A stretch of 64,000 nt of DNA. It comes from Marisa cornuarietis (Eukaryota > Mollusca > Gastropoda > Architaenioglossa > Ampullariidae). The stretch's first letter is position 1; each line of letters opens with the position of its first letter. The position numbers and the translations under genes are program-made. Of the stretch, positions 13,072-24,392 are shown in pieces. The notes beneath the pieces are model-generated. The model made no database searches and was not told the origin of the DNA. It was given only the letters and a program-made list of their open reading frames with translations. The DNA is taken from contig SMMW01000022.1 of assembly GCA_004794655.1 (NCBI GenBank), positions 372,001 to 436,000 of the forward strand. Direction: 5' to 3'.

Positions 13072-15688
13072 ACTACTTTCGACTTTCGCAGCTCATCGAC
13101 CAGCGTCCCATTTTGCAGTCGAAGGTTTAGTCATGGACTCGTACACAAAACTCCTCGGTCTAAACCTCGCTCTCCAGTTCTTTCAGGTCAAGGGTAACGT
13201 CACGTTCAGCCGCAAACGCCACGGTTAGAACCTTGCACGTGCGTGCGTGAGGGTGAATGTCTGTGTACACGGGCGGGTGGTTGATCTTCCTCTGATGACA
13301 TGCCACGTGAGCACGCATACGTCATCGTGTGGGAAAGCAGGAAAAGTGCAAACATGCTCGCCCGATATGGGCGGCGTGCGGGAAGGGAACTCTTTGCTTT
13401 CGGAAGAGAGAAAAAATGTTGGGGCGCTCAAGGCTTCGATGATTTTTTTTTCTTTGTTTTTAATCATTTGATTTCTTGAGTTCATGTGCGTTCCATTTTT
13501 GCCCCGCAACCATTTTGTCTTGCCGGTTTAGCAACAATACCTGTCGTCCTCCTCACTAGTTTTGTTAGTCACCGGTCACCTTGCACCTTACCAACGGGCT
13601 ACAGGCCGTAGATTTTCAAATCTCGGGCATGCCTGCAGGGTGTGTCCTGTGGCTAGCGTCATCTTCCCCACAAAAACATTCGTCGGTGTTGGACATTCCC
13701 AGCGATTCAGCAGTGATCTCGTTTGAAAGAGCTAACCACAATAGGGTGCTGTTGCCTGAGGTCTTCCCTCCCATTCCTCTTCCGGAAGTGTACGTGCGAC
13801 CTAAACAGTATTATGTTTGGTGCGCAAACCGAAAATATTTATCGTTTCAAATCCATATTTATATTTAAGACTTTGAAAGTGATCGCTTTGAAAAATGCAC
13901 TTAAGATGCTGCATTTATGAACAATAGCAACAACAGGAAGTCCCCCCCTCTCTGTAAAATATTTTTTAATAAAGGAAAATTACACGGACATACGCTAAGT
14001 ATAAACTTCACTACCTTTAACAATGTAAAATATTTATTTAAAACGTTGAGTCAAAGCATTTTTCCAGACGACAAACAGTTGTGGTTTCTCAATCACTCTC
14101 AGTTGTTGCTCATTTTAATGACTGGTGTTAGTAAGAGCTTCCTACCTTTACCGTAGAACCAGGTGTGCATCTTACGGTCACCCAGGTGTGCCTCTTAGCA
14201 TAAAGGACATACCACTTTCAGCCCTTAGGGCATTATCTCTCACTTCATACCCCCTTTAACGGAGGGAGTTGATGACGCGGGGAGGGGGAGGTTGATGAGA
14301 GGCGCTTAAGCCTCTTCCATCTCCTCCCCCGTCGAGAAAATAAAAGCAAACGACAGCTGAAGTGCTGTTGACGAAGGGCCACCAAAGAGAGATAAAAGGA
14401 CACCATAGGAAGACCATGGGTAACGGACGCCCAAAAGAGTTTTCCGGGGTTTTGGGGTGGGGTGGGGTGGGGGCTAGAGCTGGGAGGTCATCATGAGGTC
14501 GGAGGGAAAGATTTTGTAAGCTCAACGAAAGACTGCGCACTGTTAGCTGCTTCTTTTCAGCCCTTTTCAACAATGGGATGTTTGTCAGACATATGAGATA
14601 ATAACAGTACGTAGTAATATAGTTGTGCCATTTCAATGAAGAAGACAAAGATGCATGAAAATGTCTGCACAGCGTTTTGTATTTTGTCCATCTCTCCGTT
14701 TGAGTCTGACTTTCTCAGATTTTTTTTTTGTTTTTTTTGGTATGACATGACTCCAAAAGAATGAAATGCACAACGAGATCGTACACACTTGCAGAAAATA
14801 ATATAGGGTCAAGTACGTTTAAATAGAGTTTAAATAATATAAGCAATCTGGAGTTAAAAGAGCGTCGCTAGTAGCTTCGTTTCTGTCATAAATACTCCAC
14901 CTCAATGCTTCCTTTGTTTACATGGCTCTGTAGCCGTATAATCGCTGGCCTTGTTAGCACATCATTGTCCAGGGTTAGCGGAAATACTCGAAACTCAAAT
15001 TTTTGGGGAAAACCTAAAGGCAGGTCTATAAATAGGTGTCTACTTCATGTCCATCTTGCACTAAGTTACGGAATAAAGCCTCCCCCCCCTTTTTTAGAGG
15101 GGGGGGAGCGTTGTGTTTGAATCATCCGATGTTAGGATAGCCCCTCCCCAAAGATCTTTCACATGAACATTAGTGATTCACCTCCAGGGAATGCAACTGA
15201 GCGAAAGAGGAAGCTGGTCACGAGGCCGATACGATCTGAGACATTCCGTAGGACTACGTGGCTAACAACGGCCTGACCCGCTCTGACCCCTCTGTTCTTA
15301 ACTCCTTGCAGCGAGAACAGTCCCCTCCCACAAATCCTCCACTGGCCCCATCACCACTCTCCTTCCCTGGCGATGTATTTAGCCAAAATACGCGCAACAG
15401 GGTTGGGGTGGGAGCGAGGGACAGGGTAAGACTGCTTTTACGGGCGATAAATTACTGGAAAATCACCGAGAAATTTTCGAGGAATTATCGCGGCTGAGAG
15501 ACAGGTTACAAGAAGACCGGGATCGTTGGAGACGGTGGAGGTGGTTTGAACTTAACTTGGACACGGTAAACGTTAACGAAGAACGGATAGTTCTTATATT
15601 TTTATTCATTGAAAAGTGAGAATTTCTGCGCTTTAAAATTTGTGGAAGAGACGGCGAGATATCTAACACCATCTTCATTTCTGCACTT

Positions 15689-16190
15689 AATAATAATAAT
15701 AATAATAATAATAATAGTGAAGATTTTTATAGCGCATATTCACACTCGTAGAGAGTATGCTCTTAGTGCTTAAAACGGGGAAGAGACGTGGACTAAGTAG
15801 ATACAGAACACAGGGGACGAAAGAAAACGACAGTACTGACAAAAACAGATAACAAAAGGCATCAAGTAACAGGAACAGAGAAAAATAGTGATGGGTAAAG
15901 TAGCAAGAGGGAAGGGGGGGGGGTAAGGACTAGCATTGTGGACTAGGAGTAGTGCTCAAGGAAGAGGTGCGTTTTCAGTGCAGATTTGAAGGATTCAATT
16001 GTAGGAAGGTGGCGGATATGGAGAGGAAGAGAGTTCCATTGTTTTGCAGCACAGTAGCCAAAAGTCCTGTGACCATATGTTGTTGTTCTGGTGACAGGAA
16101 CAGTCAGAGTACGGTTGTCAGAGGAAGACAACCCTCTCCTCGCAATCCCGAAGAGTGTAACTGGTGCGCACACGATGAAAGGAGGGCATA
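15689..16190 (-). mobile_element. 5'-truncated non-LTR retrotransposon, copy 1
   Basis: The minus strand encodes the end of a LINE ORF2: RTFGYCAAKQWNSLPLHI, then SFKSALKTHLF, a signature common at the C-terminus of non-LTR reverse transcriptases. A 3' UTR and a (TTA)n tail follow at 15716-15688. The reverse transcriptase core is absent. Confidence 0.8.
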
Positions 16191-17696
16191 CAAAGACACA
16201 GACCGACAGGCAGACAAGCAGAACATAAAACATTAATATAGAACATAAAACGAAGAAAAAGTCAATACATTAAGACCTAGACATACGAGTGAACCAATAT
16301 ACCAGTATCTAGATACGAACTAAAACTTCTTGGAAATTTTCTTACTTACGAGCGGAAATTCGATATACGAGCTCAAGTAATTTATATTTCGTAACATAAA
16401 ACAGAATGTAGTCTTGGTGAAAATCTAAATGTTTCAAGTTGAACACAGTGTAAATAGTGTTTGTCTCATCAGCTGATTCATTCAGCACCCGTTTGCTCTA
16501 CGGCTCCCTCCCTCCTCCCCCGCCATCTGCTTACCTCCGTTATCGACAGTCTTCGTCTCCTCCAAGGTAAAATTGATAAATATAACATATTCTTTAATAT
16601 TTTATCATCGATATTATTTATTTTATTGTGCCACTAACATTTACTATAATACTATATAGTACTATATATTATAGTACTGTATTTACATATAAATTGTGTT
16701 GTTGTGGGAGGGCTGGTACGTATTAATCCTATTTCCTTTATTATATATGGGAAAATTAGTTTTAATATACGAGTTGTTTTTGTTTTTGTTTTTTGTTTTT
16801 TTTAAACATGCGAGCTCGGTGTGGAACGAATTGAACGCGTACGACTGTACTTTGATGCAAGGGGCATAACCAAATTATGTATACCCCCACAGGTCTCTGG
16901 TAGTCTCCCTTATTCTAACGTTAACCAGCCCAATTTTCTTGTGTGTGTATGTGTGATTTTAGGGAAGAAAAATTTCTTAGGCTTAGACTGGGCAGAGTGA
17001 AAAGGCTGGTTGTTGTCTTAATAGCTTCAAAATAAATATTCTCATTACAGTCTTCGCCTAAGAGAACACCGTGCCGTTAAAACAATAATAACTGTATTTT
17101 TCTTTAGCGAATGTCTGTGTCTGTCTTCGCTGGTGTCATGGCACATCTGCTGTTGACGATGGTAAGCGACATTTGAACCCGAGATCTTAAGGTCATGGCG
17201 GGGTGCTCTTTGTACTATGTCCTTGCTTGCCAGTTCAGTGAGTTGTAGTCACTCAAACTTCTAATTCCCTTCTCACGGACTGTATTCTCAACCGTTAGCC
17301 AGGCCGTGTACTCCAAGAAACAAACGGAGTGGCAAGATATTACTGCAAACAGTACAGTTCCTTGATTATCAGGCAACAATTATTTTAGGCGACTTTGAAA
17401 CTCCAGAGACAATAAGGCGGTGAGTGTTTTCTTCTAACGCTTTGGACGATTTATGTAGAAACATCCTCGTGTACAGTGTACTGAAACGAGCGAAATGAAT
17501 GACTCTACAAGTGACTGGGTGGGTTGGGAATGTATTTTCATCATGGTTCATCAGTCTTATAGTTGAAGGCATTAAAAATCTTGGCGATCAGAACAGCTAA
17601 ATGACAGTAGTCACAGACAGTAGTGTAATATTTGTTCGGCGAAAAATGTGGAGATACATATACATATATATCTATGTGAGAGAGAGAGAGTCTCTT
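16191..17696. other. Upstream of gene A, no coding exon recognised
   Basis: AT-rich, with a (TTTTTG)n-like tract at 16777-16803. The 5' non-coding exon and promoter of gene A should lie here or further upstream; I cannot place them. Confidence 0.5.
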
Positions 17697-17705
17697 TTTT
17701 GCGAA

Positions 17706-17890
17706 GGGCGGTCCGGTGGCGTAACGGTTAGCGTCTGTCACCAATAGTGAGGGTTGGCTGTCCTGGATTCAACTCTCGTCTCGGGCACTCTGTTCTTTCT
17801 CTGCATGTGACATCTGTTTACAGGGCTGGCTGCCTTGCCGTGACATAGCCTTAGTTGCTGGATCATTGTGAAACACCAATTCCCCTCTCG
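17706..17890 (+). mobile_element. tRNA-derived SINE, family A, full-length copy
   Basis: The head reads like a tRNA gene (GGTGGCGTAACGGTTAGCG as A box, GGATTCAACTCTCG as B box region). A body shared with the copies at 19190, 31821 and 59281 follows (tttctctgcatgtg, ggctgccttgccgtgacata, aaacaccaattcccc). Matching TTTTGCGAA target duplications flank it at 17697-17705 and 17891-17899. The insertion ends 56 bp before the acceptor of gene A exon 1, so it forms part of that upstream intron. Confidence 0.85.
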
Positions 17891-17953
17891 TTTTGCGAAC
17901 ACGTAAACCGCAGTACTGACGCTATTGTTCTTTGTAACTGTCACAGGAGGACC

Positions 17954-20201
17954 ATGAGTCAAACAGACGACAGCTCAAGTACCGGGCAGACTTGCAAGAT
18001 GCATGAAGGTGGACCAGCCCCAGCCCCTACACAAGGGGCTGTCCAGGAGCCGTTGCTGGTGACGAATCCCTACTACCAACCCAACACTGTCGTCGGCCAG
18101 CCACCGCCGCTGCTACCACCGCCTCCCCCACCAATGATGTTTGCAGCTCCGCCAGTCATGTCCAGTAGCAACAGCAACACTACGCAGCAGGTGACGCGTA
18201 AAGTTGCACCGTGCGCATAGGGCTTTCACGAGCGCCCTCTTGGGGTTAGGGTGGAAACTCTTACAGTGTGAGAGGCGTGTAAAGATCAGGATATAGGCTG
18301 GGTAGAAGTGCATAAAAATCAGGGACTATGCAGAGGTGAAAGCTCTTATAGTGTGAGAAGTGCATAAAGATCTGAGACAATGCGGGGGTGGAAACTCGTA
18401 TTGTGTGAAAAGTACCCAAGAATCTGGATATAGGCTGGGGTGGAAAGTCTTATAGCGTGAGAGATGCATTGGGAAAAGACAGGTCTTCGTCATGTTCTGG
18501 GGTGGGGAAGATGAAGCTGGTTACACGCACAGAAATAATCATTTGAATGCGCTTGCACCTGCATGCGCGTGGGAGGTCAACTAATGACGAAGACGAATCA
18601 GAGTTCACTGGGAGGGTCATGCGCGCTGACGTTTGTCTTGTGTGAAAAGATGGCGGCACAATGTGTCATAACGAATATATGGAATATTTATCTATATATT
18701 TTTATACTGTACAATAGCCATGCTCTGCTTTCACTCTTTCTTTCCAAATGCGTGCGGAAGATAGAAGGGTGGAGAAAGTGAAGAGAGAGAGAGAGAGACC
18801 AAACAGAACTGGTTTATTTAATGGTCCAGCGATTTTTGTTCAAAAGAAATTGAGAAGGAGAGACGGACATGGATGTGAGGAGGGGAGAGGAAGGAGGAAG
18901 AGAACGAGTGAGATGGGAGAAGAGAGAAATGGAGGAGAAAGAAAGAGATTGGGAAGAAGAAAGTTGTGTGATATGTCAAGATTCATTTTGCAGACCGTGG
19001 TGGTGAACACCAACATCGACAGCCACGATGACGGGATGATGACGAGGCTGTACGTTGACCCGCTGGGGGTCAGAAGCTGGAGCACCAGCATCTGCAGCTG
19101 CCTCGACGACCTTGGATCTTGTGAGTAGTGCTCAGTCCTTTCCCCTCGTGCTCATCTTGTGAGTACCGCTGTCCTTTCCCCTCATGATCTACTGTGAAGG
19201 TTGGCTGTCCTGGATTCAGCTCTCGTCTCGGCCACGCTGTTCTTTCTCTGCATGTGGCATCTGTTTACAAGGATGGCTGCTTGCCGTGATAATAGCCTTA
19301 GTTGCTGGCTCGGCGTAAAACACCAGTTACACCCCACTCCCCTCATGATCACCTTGTGAGTACCCAGGCAGTCTTTTCCCCCTCATGCTGATGAGCAGTG
19401 TACTCATTGCACCTGTATAAAGAATACTTCTGATTACATGCCTTACAAGTGTTCTCTCACAACTTGCATGTGTGTGTATGGGCATGTACGTGCGTGCATG
19501 TGTGTCTGTTTCTGCTTCAAGGTCTGTGTGGCTGCTTTTGTGGTGCGTGTCTGCTGTGCCGTATCGCCAACCGCATGAAGGAGTGCGCCTTCGTCTGGTT
19601 CTGCGTTCCCGGGGGTCTGACCGCCATGAGGGTCAAAGTGCGGACCATGGGTGGCATACGCGTGAGTGGGCAAGTTTTCATTCAACTCATCTGTCTGAAT
19701 TCCTGCCTGCAAGCAGCACCTCCTACTTTTTAGATTCGCAGAACACGCTTCTTTACTTAACATTTTAGGTTTCGTTGTTTTAAAACAGGGGCGGGTAACA
19801 TCCGGCCCGAGAAATCATTTGGTCTGACCCGGCCAAGGCAGCCACTTGGGGAACTCAAAATTCATTAAATATAGGAGTTTTTTTCAGAAATTTATAAACA
19901 AATTTATGTTAAGTTAAGTGTATATCTCTTCTGAGTAATATTTCTCAGCTTGCTGCACGGGTCAATAAATTTATAGCGGTTATAATTTGTTTCCTTAATT
20001 ATAAAAAAAAGTTTGACAGTAACGGCTGTTCAATTTTTTTCATGATACTTCTGTGACTGTTCCTTACTTTAAAAAAATGAAGCCGACATTTAAAATTTGT
20101 ATTTTCAGGGAAGCATCTGTACTGACTGTATACTCACAACTTGCTGTCCACCATGTGCGGTGTGTCAGATGTCACGTGAGCTGGACGCCATGGGGCTGTG
20201 A
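17954..20201 (+). CDS. PLAC8-domain protein with proline-rich N-terminus (gene A)
   Basis: Four coding exons are read at 17954-18190, 18994-19120, 19522-19661 and 20109-20201, all with GT-AG borders and phases 0, 1 and 0, giving 198 residues. Residues 1-79 are low-complexity: Ser/Thr-rich, then a proline run around residues 52-62. The remainder is a PLAC8 (Cys-rich) domain with the signatures WSTSICSC, ANRMKEC, VKVRTMGGIR and CAVCQMSRELDAMGL. The start is the first in-frame ATG after a good acceptor (polypyrimidine tract, cag at 17944-17946), so a non-coding exon probably lies upstream. PLAC8 proteins (onzin, cornifelin, plant fw2.2/CNR) are small membrane-associated Cys-rich proteins linked to growth control and metal handling; the role here is unknown. 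Exon 2 is longer and more diverged than in genes C-E (TSICSC instead of SGLCSC). Intron 1 carries a minisatellite and intron 2 a SINE. Confidence 0.88.
18247..18470. repeat. Degenerate ~58-bp tandem repeat in gene A intron 1
   Basis: Four diverged units each contain 'gtggaaactcttatagtgtg', 'agaagtgcataaagatc' and, in some, 'ggatataggctgg'. Confidence 0.75.
19190..19338 (+). mobile_element. SINE family A, 5'-truncated, in gene A intron 2
   Basis: The body matches the 17706 copy from ggttggctgtcctggattca to aaaacaccagttac. A perfect 12-bp target duplication, CCCCTCATGATC, flanks it at 19178-19189 and 19339-19350. Most of the tRNA-like head is missing. Confidence 0.85.
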
Positions 20202-20589
20202 TGTCTTCCGAACTCGACCCAACAAGACCGTGAGGTCCCTAGCTCCTGTTGACTGTCTTGCATGAGGTTTGAAAGTGTGGGGAGGGTAGCACTGCTTTCG
20301 GTAGAATGTCGACACAAAAGGCTATGATGAATACGAGTAAATGTGTGCCGACTGATTGGATCTTTGGCAGACACACTTCACACCTGAGATGACCTGACAC
20401 AGATTGAACGATTCTTAAAGCTTTATTTACTCCGGAAATTTATTGCAGACATGTACCACAGACTTAGTTTGTCTATAAAAAAAGGTTAAAGGTTGTCAGA
20501 ATTGGTGCCTGTTGGCTAGACTTGATTACCTTTAATTGCCGTATGGTCTTGGGTGCCGGTGTAACCACTTCGCTTGAATTGTATTCCAG

Positions 20590-20612
20590 TGCGTGCGTGC
20601 GTGCGTGCGTGG
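20590..20612. repeat. (GTGC)n short tandem repeat
   Basis: About five GTGC units downstream of gene A. Confidence 0.85.
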
Positions 20613-20687
20613 GAGAGACTGGGTGAGCAGTTATGATTTGCACAATAATGAATTTGTAAGACACACTTAACATAAATGTGTGCTCGT

Positions 20688-20756
20688 GTAAGCGCTTTAA
20701 GCCCGCATTTGCTAGTGGGGTAAGGCGCTCTATAAATACACATTATTTATTATAAT
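20688..20756 (+). mobile_element. LINE 3' end fragment
   Basis: Reads tgtaagcgctttaagccc, then aaggcgctctataaata and an ATT-rich tail, a common 3' end of invertebrate LINEs. It sits downstream of gene A. Confidence 0.5.
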
Positions 20757-21089
20757 TATAACACAAAACGAGTCATTATTTTTTTTCACCTTCGGGTGTC
20801 AAGGACTATGCGATTTATCATCCGGAGTGTTATACGCTTGTCAGACATGTGCAAAACTAATTAAGTACCGTTACTCATGTTCATCAAAGCGCGGAAAAAA
20901 CGAATCTTATGAAACGCCATGGTTTGTTTTTATTTGTTCCCATTCAATAGAATGTTTGTGTACGTTTTACACTTGCTAAAAAAAAAAAAAAAAAAAAAAG
21001 TGCCGGTTAGCAAAACTGTTCCGTAAACACTTCAGCCTTGACGGTGAGGGGAAGGTCACTGCACGTGCACCTGGCCTTGACCCGGCTGG

Positions 21090-21455
21090 TCAGAGCCCCA
21101 TGACGTCCAGTTCCCGAGACATTTGACAGACAGCACAGCAAGGCAGGCACTGGGTCGCCACACAGTCCCCAGTGATGGATCCCTGCACACAGCAAGAAAC
21201 TGCAGCACGATCTCGAATGGGCAAGAACACGTGAGTCAAAAGCACATGTAGAGAAATAGGTGTGAAGCGAAAACGTATTGAAAAACGACAAAAGACACTT
21301 GTCACAAGCCTGCGTGGTGGTTGAGGAGTAAGTGCTCGCACGTGGAGGTGACTTTACACTCTTGCATGGTGTAGCCCTCTTAGTTCAACATAAAAACTAT
21401 AACATGACAATAACTGGCTTATAACTGAAGACTGCGAAGACGATAGTGGGTAAAG

Positions 21456-21501
<46 letters not shown>

Positions 21502-23544
21502 GCTGCTCTGAGATAAACATTAGACCAAGAAACCTAGATATTTTTGGAAAAGAGAAAACGTGAAGTTTGCAATAAAAATCAATTAAAATCGCCTTACCCG
21601 TGCTACCCGGCACGATCGTGGCCCATCATACTAAGAGGTTAAAGTCCTTAGATATTTAGAAACCTGTTTTCTTCAGGTCTCGCTGTCTGATACATGCATC
21701 CGTTTGATAAGATATACAGTACTGGGTAAATGTATGACCGAATGTAACGAGCTTCATTTAATTTGTTATTTTGATCGAAAGACAAGGACCAGTTTCAAGT
21801 GGGTTTTTTTTATCTTTCAAGTTGAACATGTGTATGTCAAGTGTGAAAGGGCTGGTATAGTACATCTTTTTTTCCGTTAACTCATTGCAAGATACTTTTT
21901 TCCCAAAATCTACCTGAAAACTCCCCTCTCTTCCGTTTTCAAGATGCACTCTTACAAACATCACAGGTCAAGGTCAACAATACACACGTCAGGATTGTGC
22001 GTTGATACGTTTACGTTTGAAAGCCTCGTCCAATCGGAGAGCTAGGAGTTTCTGTACGAAAGCTTTTCTTTTTATAAGAGAGATGTCCAGTTAGTGAACT
22101 GACATCGTTCATTATAAAAGACCAATGCCTGATGGAAATCACGCCTTCTTGATTTGAGAATGTTTAGATCCGGTAAGTGGCAAGAAGAACCTGGTGGTTG
22201 ACTAGTAATGCGGCCTCGGCTTCCAAACTTTGCGATAGAACTTACCTTGATTCCTCCCATCGTACGGATCTTGGTCCTGAGCAGGATGAGCGACAGAGTG
22301 CAGCAGCAAGGGCAGGGTATGCAGTAGGGCATCATGGGACACTCGTCCAGGCGCGTGGCGATGTGGGACAGCACGAAGGGCAGAAGCAGCAAGCCGCAGC
22401 AGCCTGCAGGACGGACGCAGCGCGGTTAACAGCACGCGCAGCTAGCTTACAAGACTGACTGAACACGGAGAGCTAGCCTACAGTACTGACAGAACACGGA
22501 CAGTTAGCCTACAAGACTGACAGAACATGGGTAGCTAGCCTACAAGACTGACAGAACATGGGTAGCTAGCCTACAAGACTGACAAAACATGGGTGGCTAG
22601 CCTACAAGACTGACAGAACATGGGTAGCTAGCCTACAAGACTGACAGAACATGGGTAGCTAGCCTACAAGACTGACAAAACATGGGTGGCTAGCCTACAA
22701 GACTGACAGAACATGGGTAGCTAGCCTACAAGACTGACAGAACATGGGTAGCTAGCCTACAAGACTGACAAAACATGGGTGGCTAGCCTACAAGACTGAC
22801 AGAACATGGGTAGCTAGCCTACAAGACTGACAGAACATGGGTGATTAGGTTACAAGACTGACAAATCACGAGCAACTAGCCTACAAGACTAGAGTAAAAC
22901 TTGCATGCAAAACAATCACCTAGCCTGTAAACCATGCACCTTGTACACTACATGGTATATATGTAACCCCCAACCCCCTCCCCCCAAAAAAACCAAGCTA
23001 AGCGGGCTAAAAGGGAAAGGCTAAGAAAATGGTAAATTTGGTGAAATGATAGATATTGACGTTCTGAAACGTTTCCACTCCAAATTTCTGGCTGAGAAAT
23101 ATTCGTTTACTTACAATCGCGCCCAAGAATTCCCAAGACGCAATTCTTGGGCGGTACAAGAAGCTGCCATGTTTGTGATGCCAGTCAATGACTTGAAACG
23201 ATTCAGAACCTTCAATTTCACCGAATCAAAACTTGCCATTTTCGTTCGTCTAACAAAAACTTTCACAAGCTTCTTGGCGAGAGACGACAGCTGTGCGGTA
23301 GAATGGATAGATGATGATAATTGATCAAATGGCAACCCATCAGACTAACCGTTCATTGTATAGAGCAACTAACAGAACCCTGTGTCGAGACAGTGTGGCC
23401 GTTAGTCCGACAGGTCAGTAAAGAGAACTCACAGACGGTGCAACTGTCGCCACAGTCGAAGATGCCCGTACTCCACGCACGGCGACCCCAAGGGGCACTC
23501 AGGGCCAGTTTCTGTCCTCCCACGGGCTGCAGTACGATCACCAT
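21090..23544 (-). CDS. PLAC8-domain protein (gene B)
   Basis: Three coding exons lie on the minus strand, at 23544-23433, 22403-22246 and 21182-21090, joined by GT-AG introns with phases 1 and 0. They encode 120 residues. The PLAC8 signatures are clear: TRLDEC, RTKIRTMGGIK and CAVCQMSRELDVMGL at the C-terminus. The middle exon is 158 nt rather than the 140 nt of genes A, C, D and E, which adds six residues near a CPCCC cluster. The N-terminal exon is diverged: AWSTGIFDCGDSC replaces the usual EWSSGLCSC. The start at 23544 gives a PLAC8-sized protein, but the frame stays open upstream, so the true start could be earlier or in another exon. The gene is tail-to-tail with gene A (stops about 890 bp apart). 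Its first intron holds a 31-bp minisatellite and a foldback sequence. A possible poly(A) signal on the minus strand is at 20929-20934. Confidence 0.83.
21457..21501. repeat. (TTA)n microsatellite
   Basis: About 15 TTA units in the last intron of gene B. Unlike other ATT tracts here, no adjacent LINE 3' end was recognised. Confidence 0.95.
22440..22890. repeat. 31-bp minisatellite with 93-bp higher-order unit
   Basis: About 14 copies of a 31-bp unit (tacaagactgacagaacatg, then ggtagctagcc). The central copies follow an A-A-B order in which B has 'gacaaaac' and 'gggtggc'; the A-A-B trimer of 93 bp repeats three times almost perfectly. The outer units are diverged. It begins about 40 bp upstream, in transcript sense, of the acceptor of gene B exon 2 of three. 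Confidence 0.93.
23027..23262. mobile_element. Imperfect long palindrome (foldback) in gene B intron
   Basis: Two arms of about 110 bp mirror each other: aaaatggtaaa / ggttctgaaacgttt on the left and, in complement, aaaatggcaag / ggttctgaatcgttt on the right. The central arms are perfect (CGCCCAAGAATT, loop cccaagacgc, AATTCTTGGGCG). Probably an old MITE; no target duplication was confirmed. Confidence 0.6.
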
Positions 23545-23954
23545 GGAACTTCCGCCACTTCCAACAACCCCAACAGGAGCAGGCAAAGTGCTGAATGAAC
23601 AGAGTAGGAAATGAATGACGATAACAATTTCTGAACAGACAATAAAGTTTGTTGGGCTATCGGTCAATATTCTGTATACTCGACACTGTATGTTCGTTAT
23701 CTCTCTCTCTCTCTTTCTGTGTATTCCTTCAGGCAGACGAGAGGCTAGTTGTCTGAAGTGATGATAAAATAAAGTAACACCCCCCCCCCTCCTCCCAAAA
23801 CAAAACAGAACAAAAACCAAGGAACATTTTACTAGTAAATTTTTACTGTGTTAAGAGTTCAGAAAAGAAAACATTTCATTGTAGACATTTTCGAAAGTGA
23901 AACGTGAATTAAAGTAAAGAAAGCTTAGTTACTGGGGAGTGCGGAGCCAGTTTT

Positions 23955-24075
23955 TTGGGGGGAGAACAGTGTCCAGCTCATCTCCTCGTCCTCCCTACCT
24001 TTTCTACCCTATTCAACAGCTGGGTCAACTGGTGAAATATACTGCTGTGTCGTACGGGTATCAAACTAACATATA
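23955..24075 (-). mobile_element. SINE family C relic
   Basis: Contains 'ctgggtcaactggtga' and 'acgggtatcaaact', matching the 1085 relic. A family B SINE abuts it at 24095. Confidence 0.45.
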
Positions 24076-24094
24076 CCCGGCCTGTTGCATAGGT

Positions 24095-24290
24095 GGTTAG
24101 TTAAATCAGTAGGAATTGTTTCAACCTAGAGGTGATATCGCACTATGAACAGAGAGGAAGGGGAAAAAACTGGAGTACCTAGAGAAAACCCTCAACGGCC
24201 AGTCCTACCAACAGGTGTCACATAAAGTGTCCCGAGACGAGATCTGAACCGAGACTGTTCACTGCAGTGGTGACACGCGAATATTTTAAT
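24095..24290 (-). mobile_element. SINE family B copy
   Basis: On the minus strand it runs from a tRNA-like head (ggttcagatctcgtctcggg) through ggactggccgttgagggttt to atcacctctaggttgaaaca. This is the most complete family B copy in the window. Confidence 0.7.
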
Positions 24291-24392
24291 CATCACATTG
24301 CTGGGCGCCCCCCGAAACGTATGGCTCTCCGATTCTTCTGTTAAATATGTTAGTCTACTAGAAAAAATATGCTCCTTTATCCCTTCACTCTC

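Larger units (their letters stand above)
9006..15687. other. Intergenic, only repeats supported
   Basis: Holds the CGA-rich tract, a family B SINE fragment and GCT and TCA microsatellites. GC-rich patches with CpGs at 11150-11600 and 12050-12330 could be promoter-like, but no exon is supported beside them. 'cgattcgatacccgccg' at 12339 may be a SINE B box. Confidence 0.5.

Noticed and set aside
12855..13130. Plus-strand frame with a serine run
   Set aside because: The start context (caagATGG) is reasonable, but half the frame is a (TCA)n microsatellite and no domain or splice partner was seen.
17855..17953. In-frame upstream extension of gene A (MLDHCETPIPL)
   Set aside because: It runs through SINE sequence and across a good splice acceptor at 17946, so the ATG at 17954 is preferred.
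22440..22890. CRISPR-like array
   Set aside because: The units are contiguous 31-bp tandem copies with no unique spacers, in an intron of a eukaryotic gene.
23353..23820. A 155-codon minus-strand frame
   Set aside because: Only 23433-23544 is supported, as the first coding exon of gene B; the rest is intron or upstream sequence read through.
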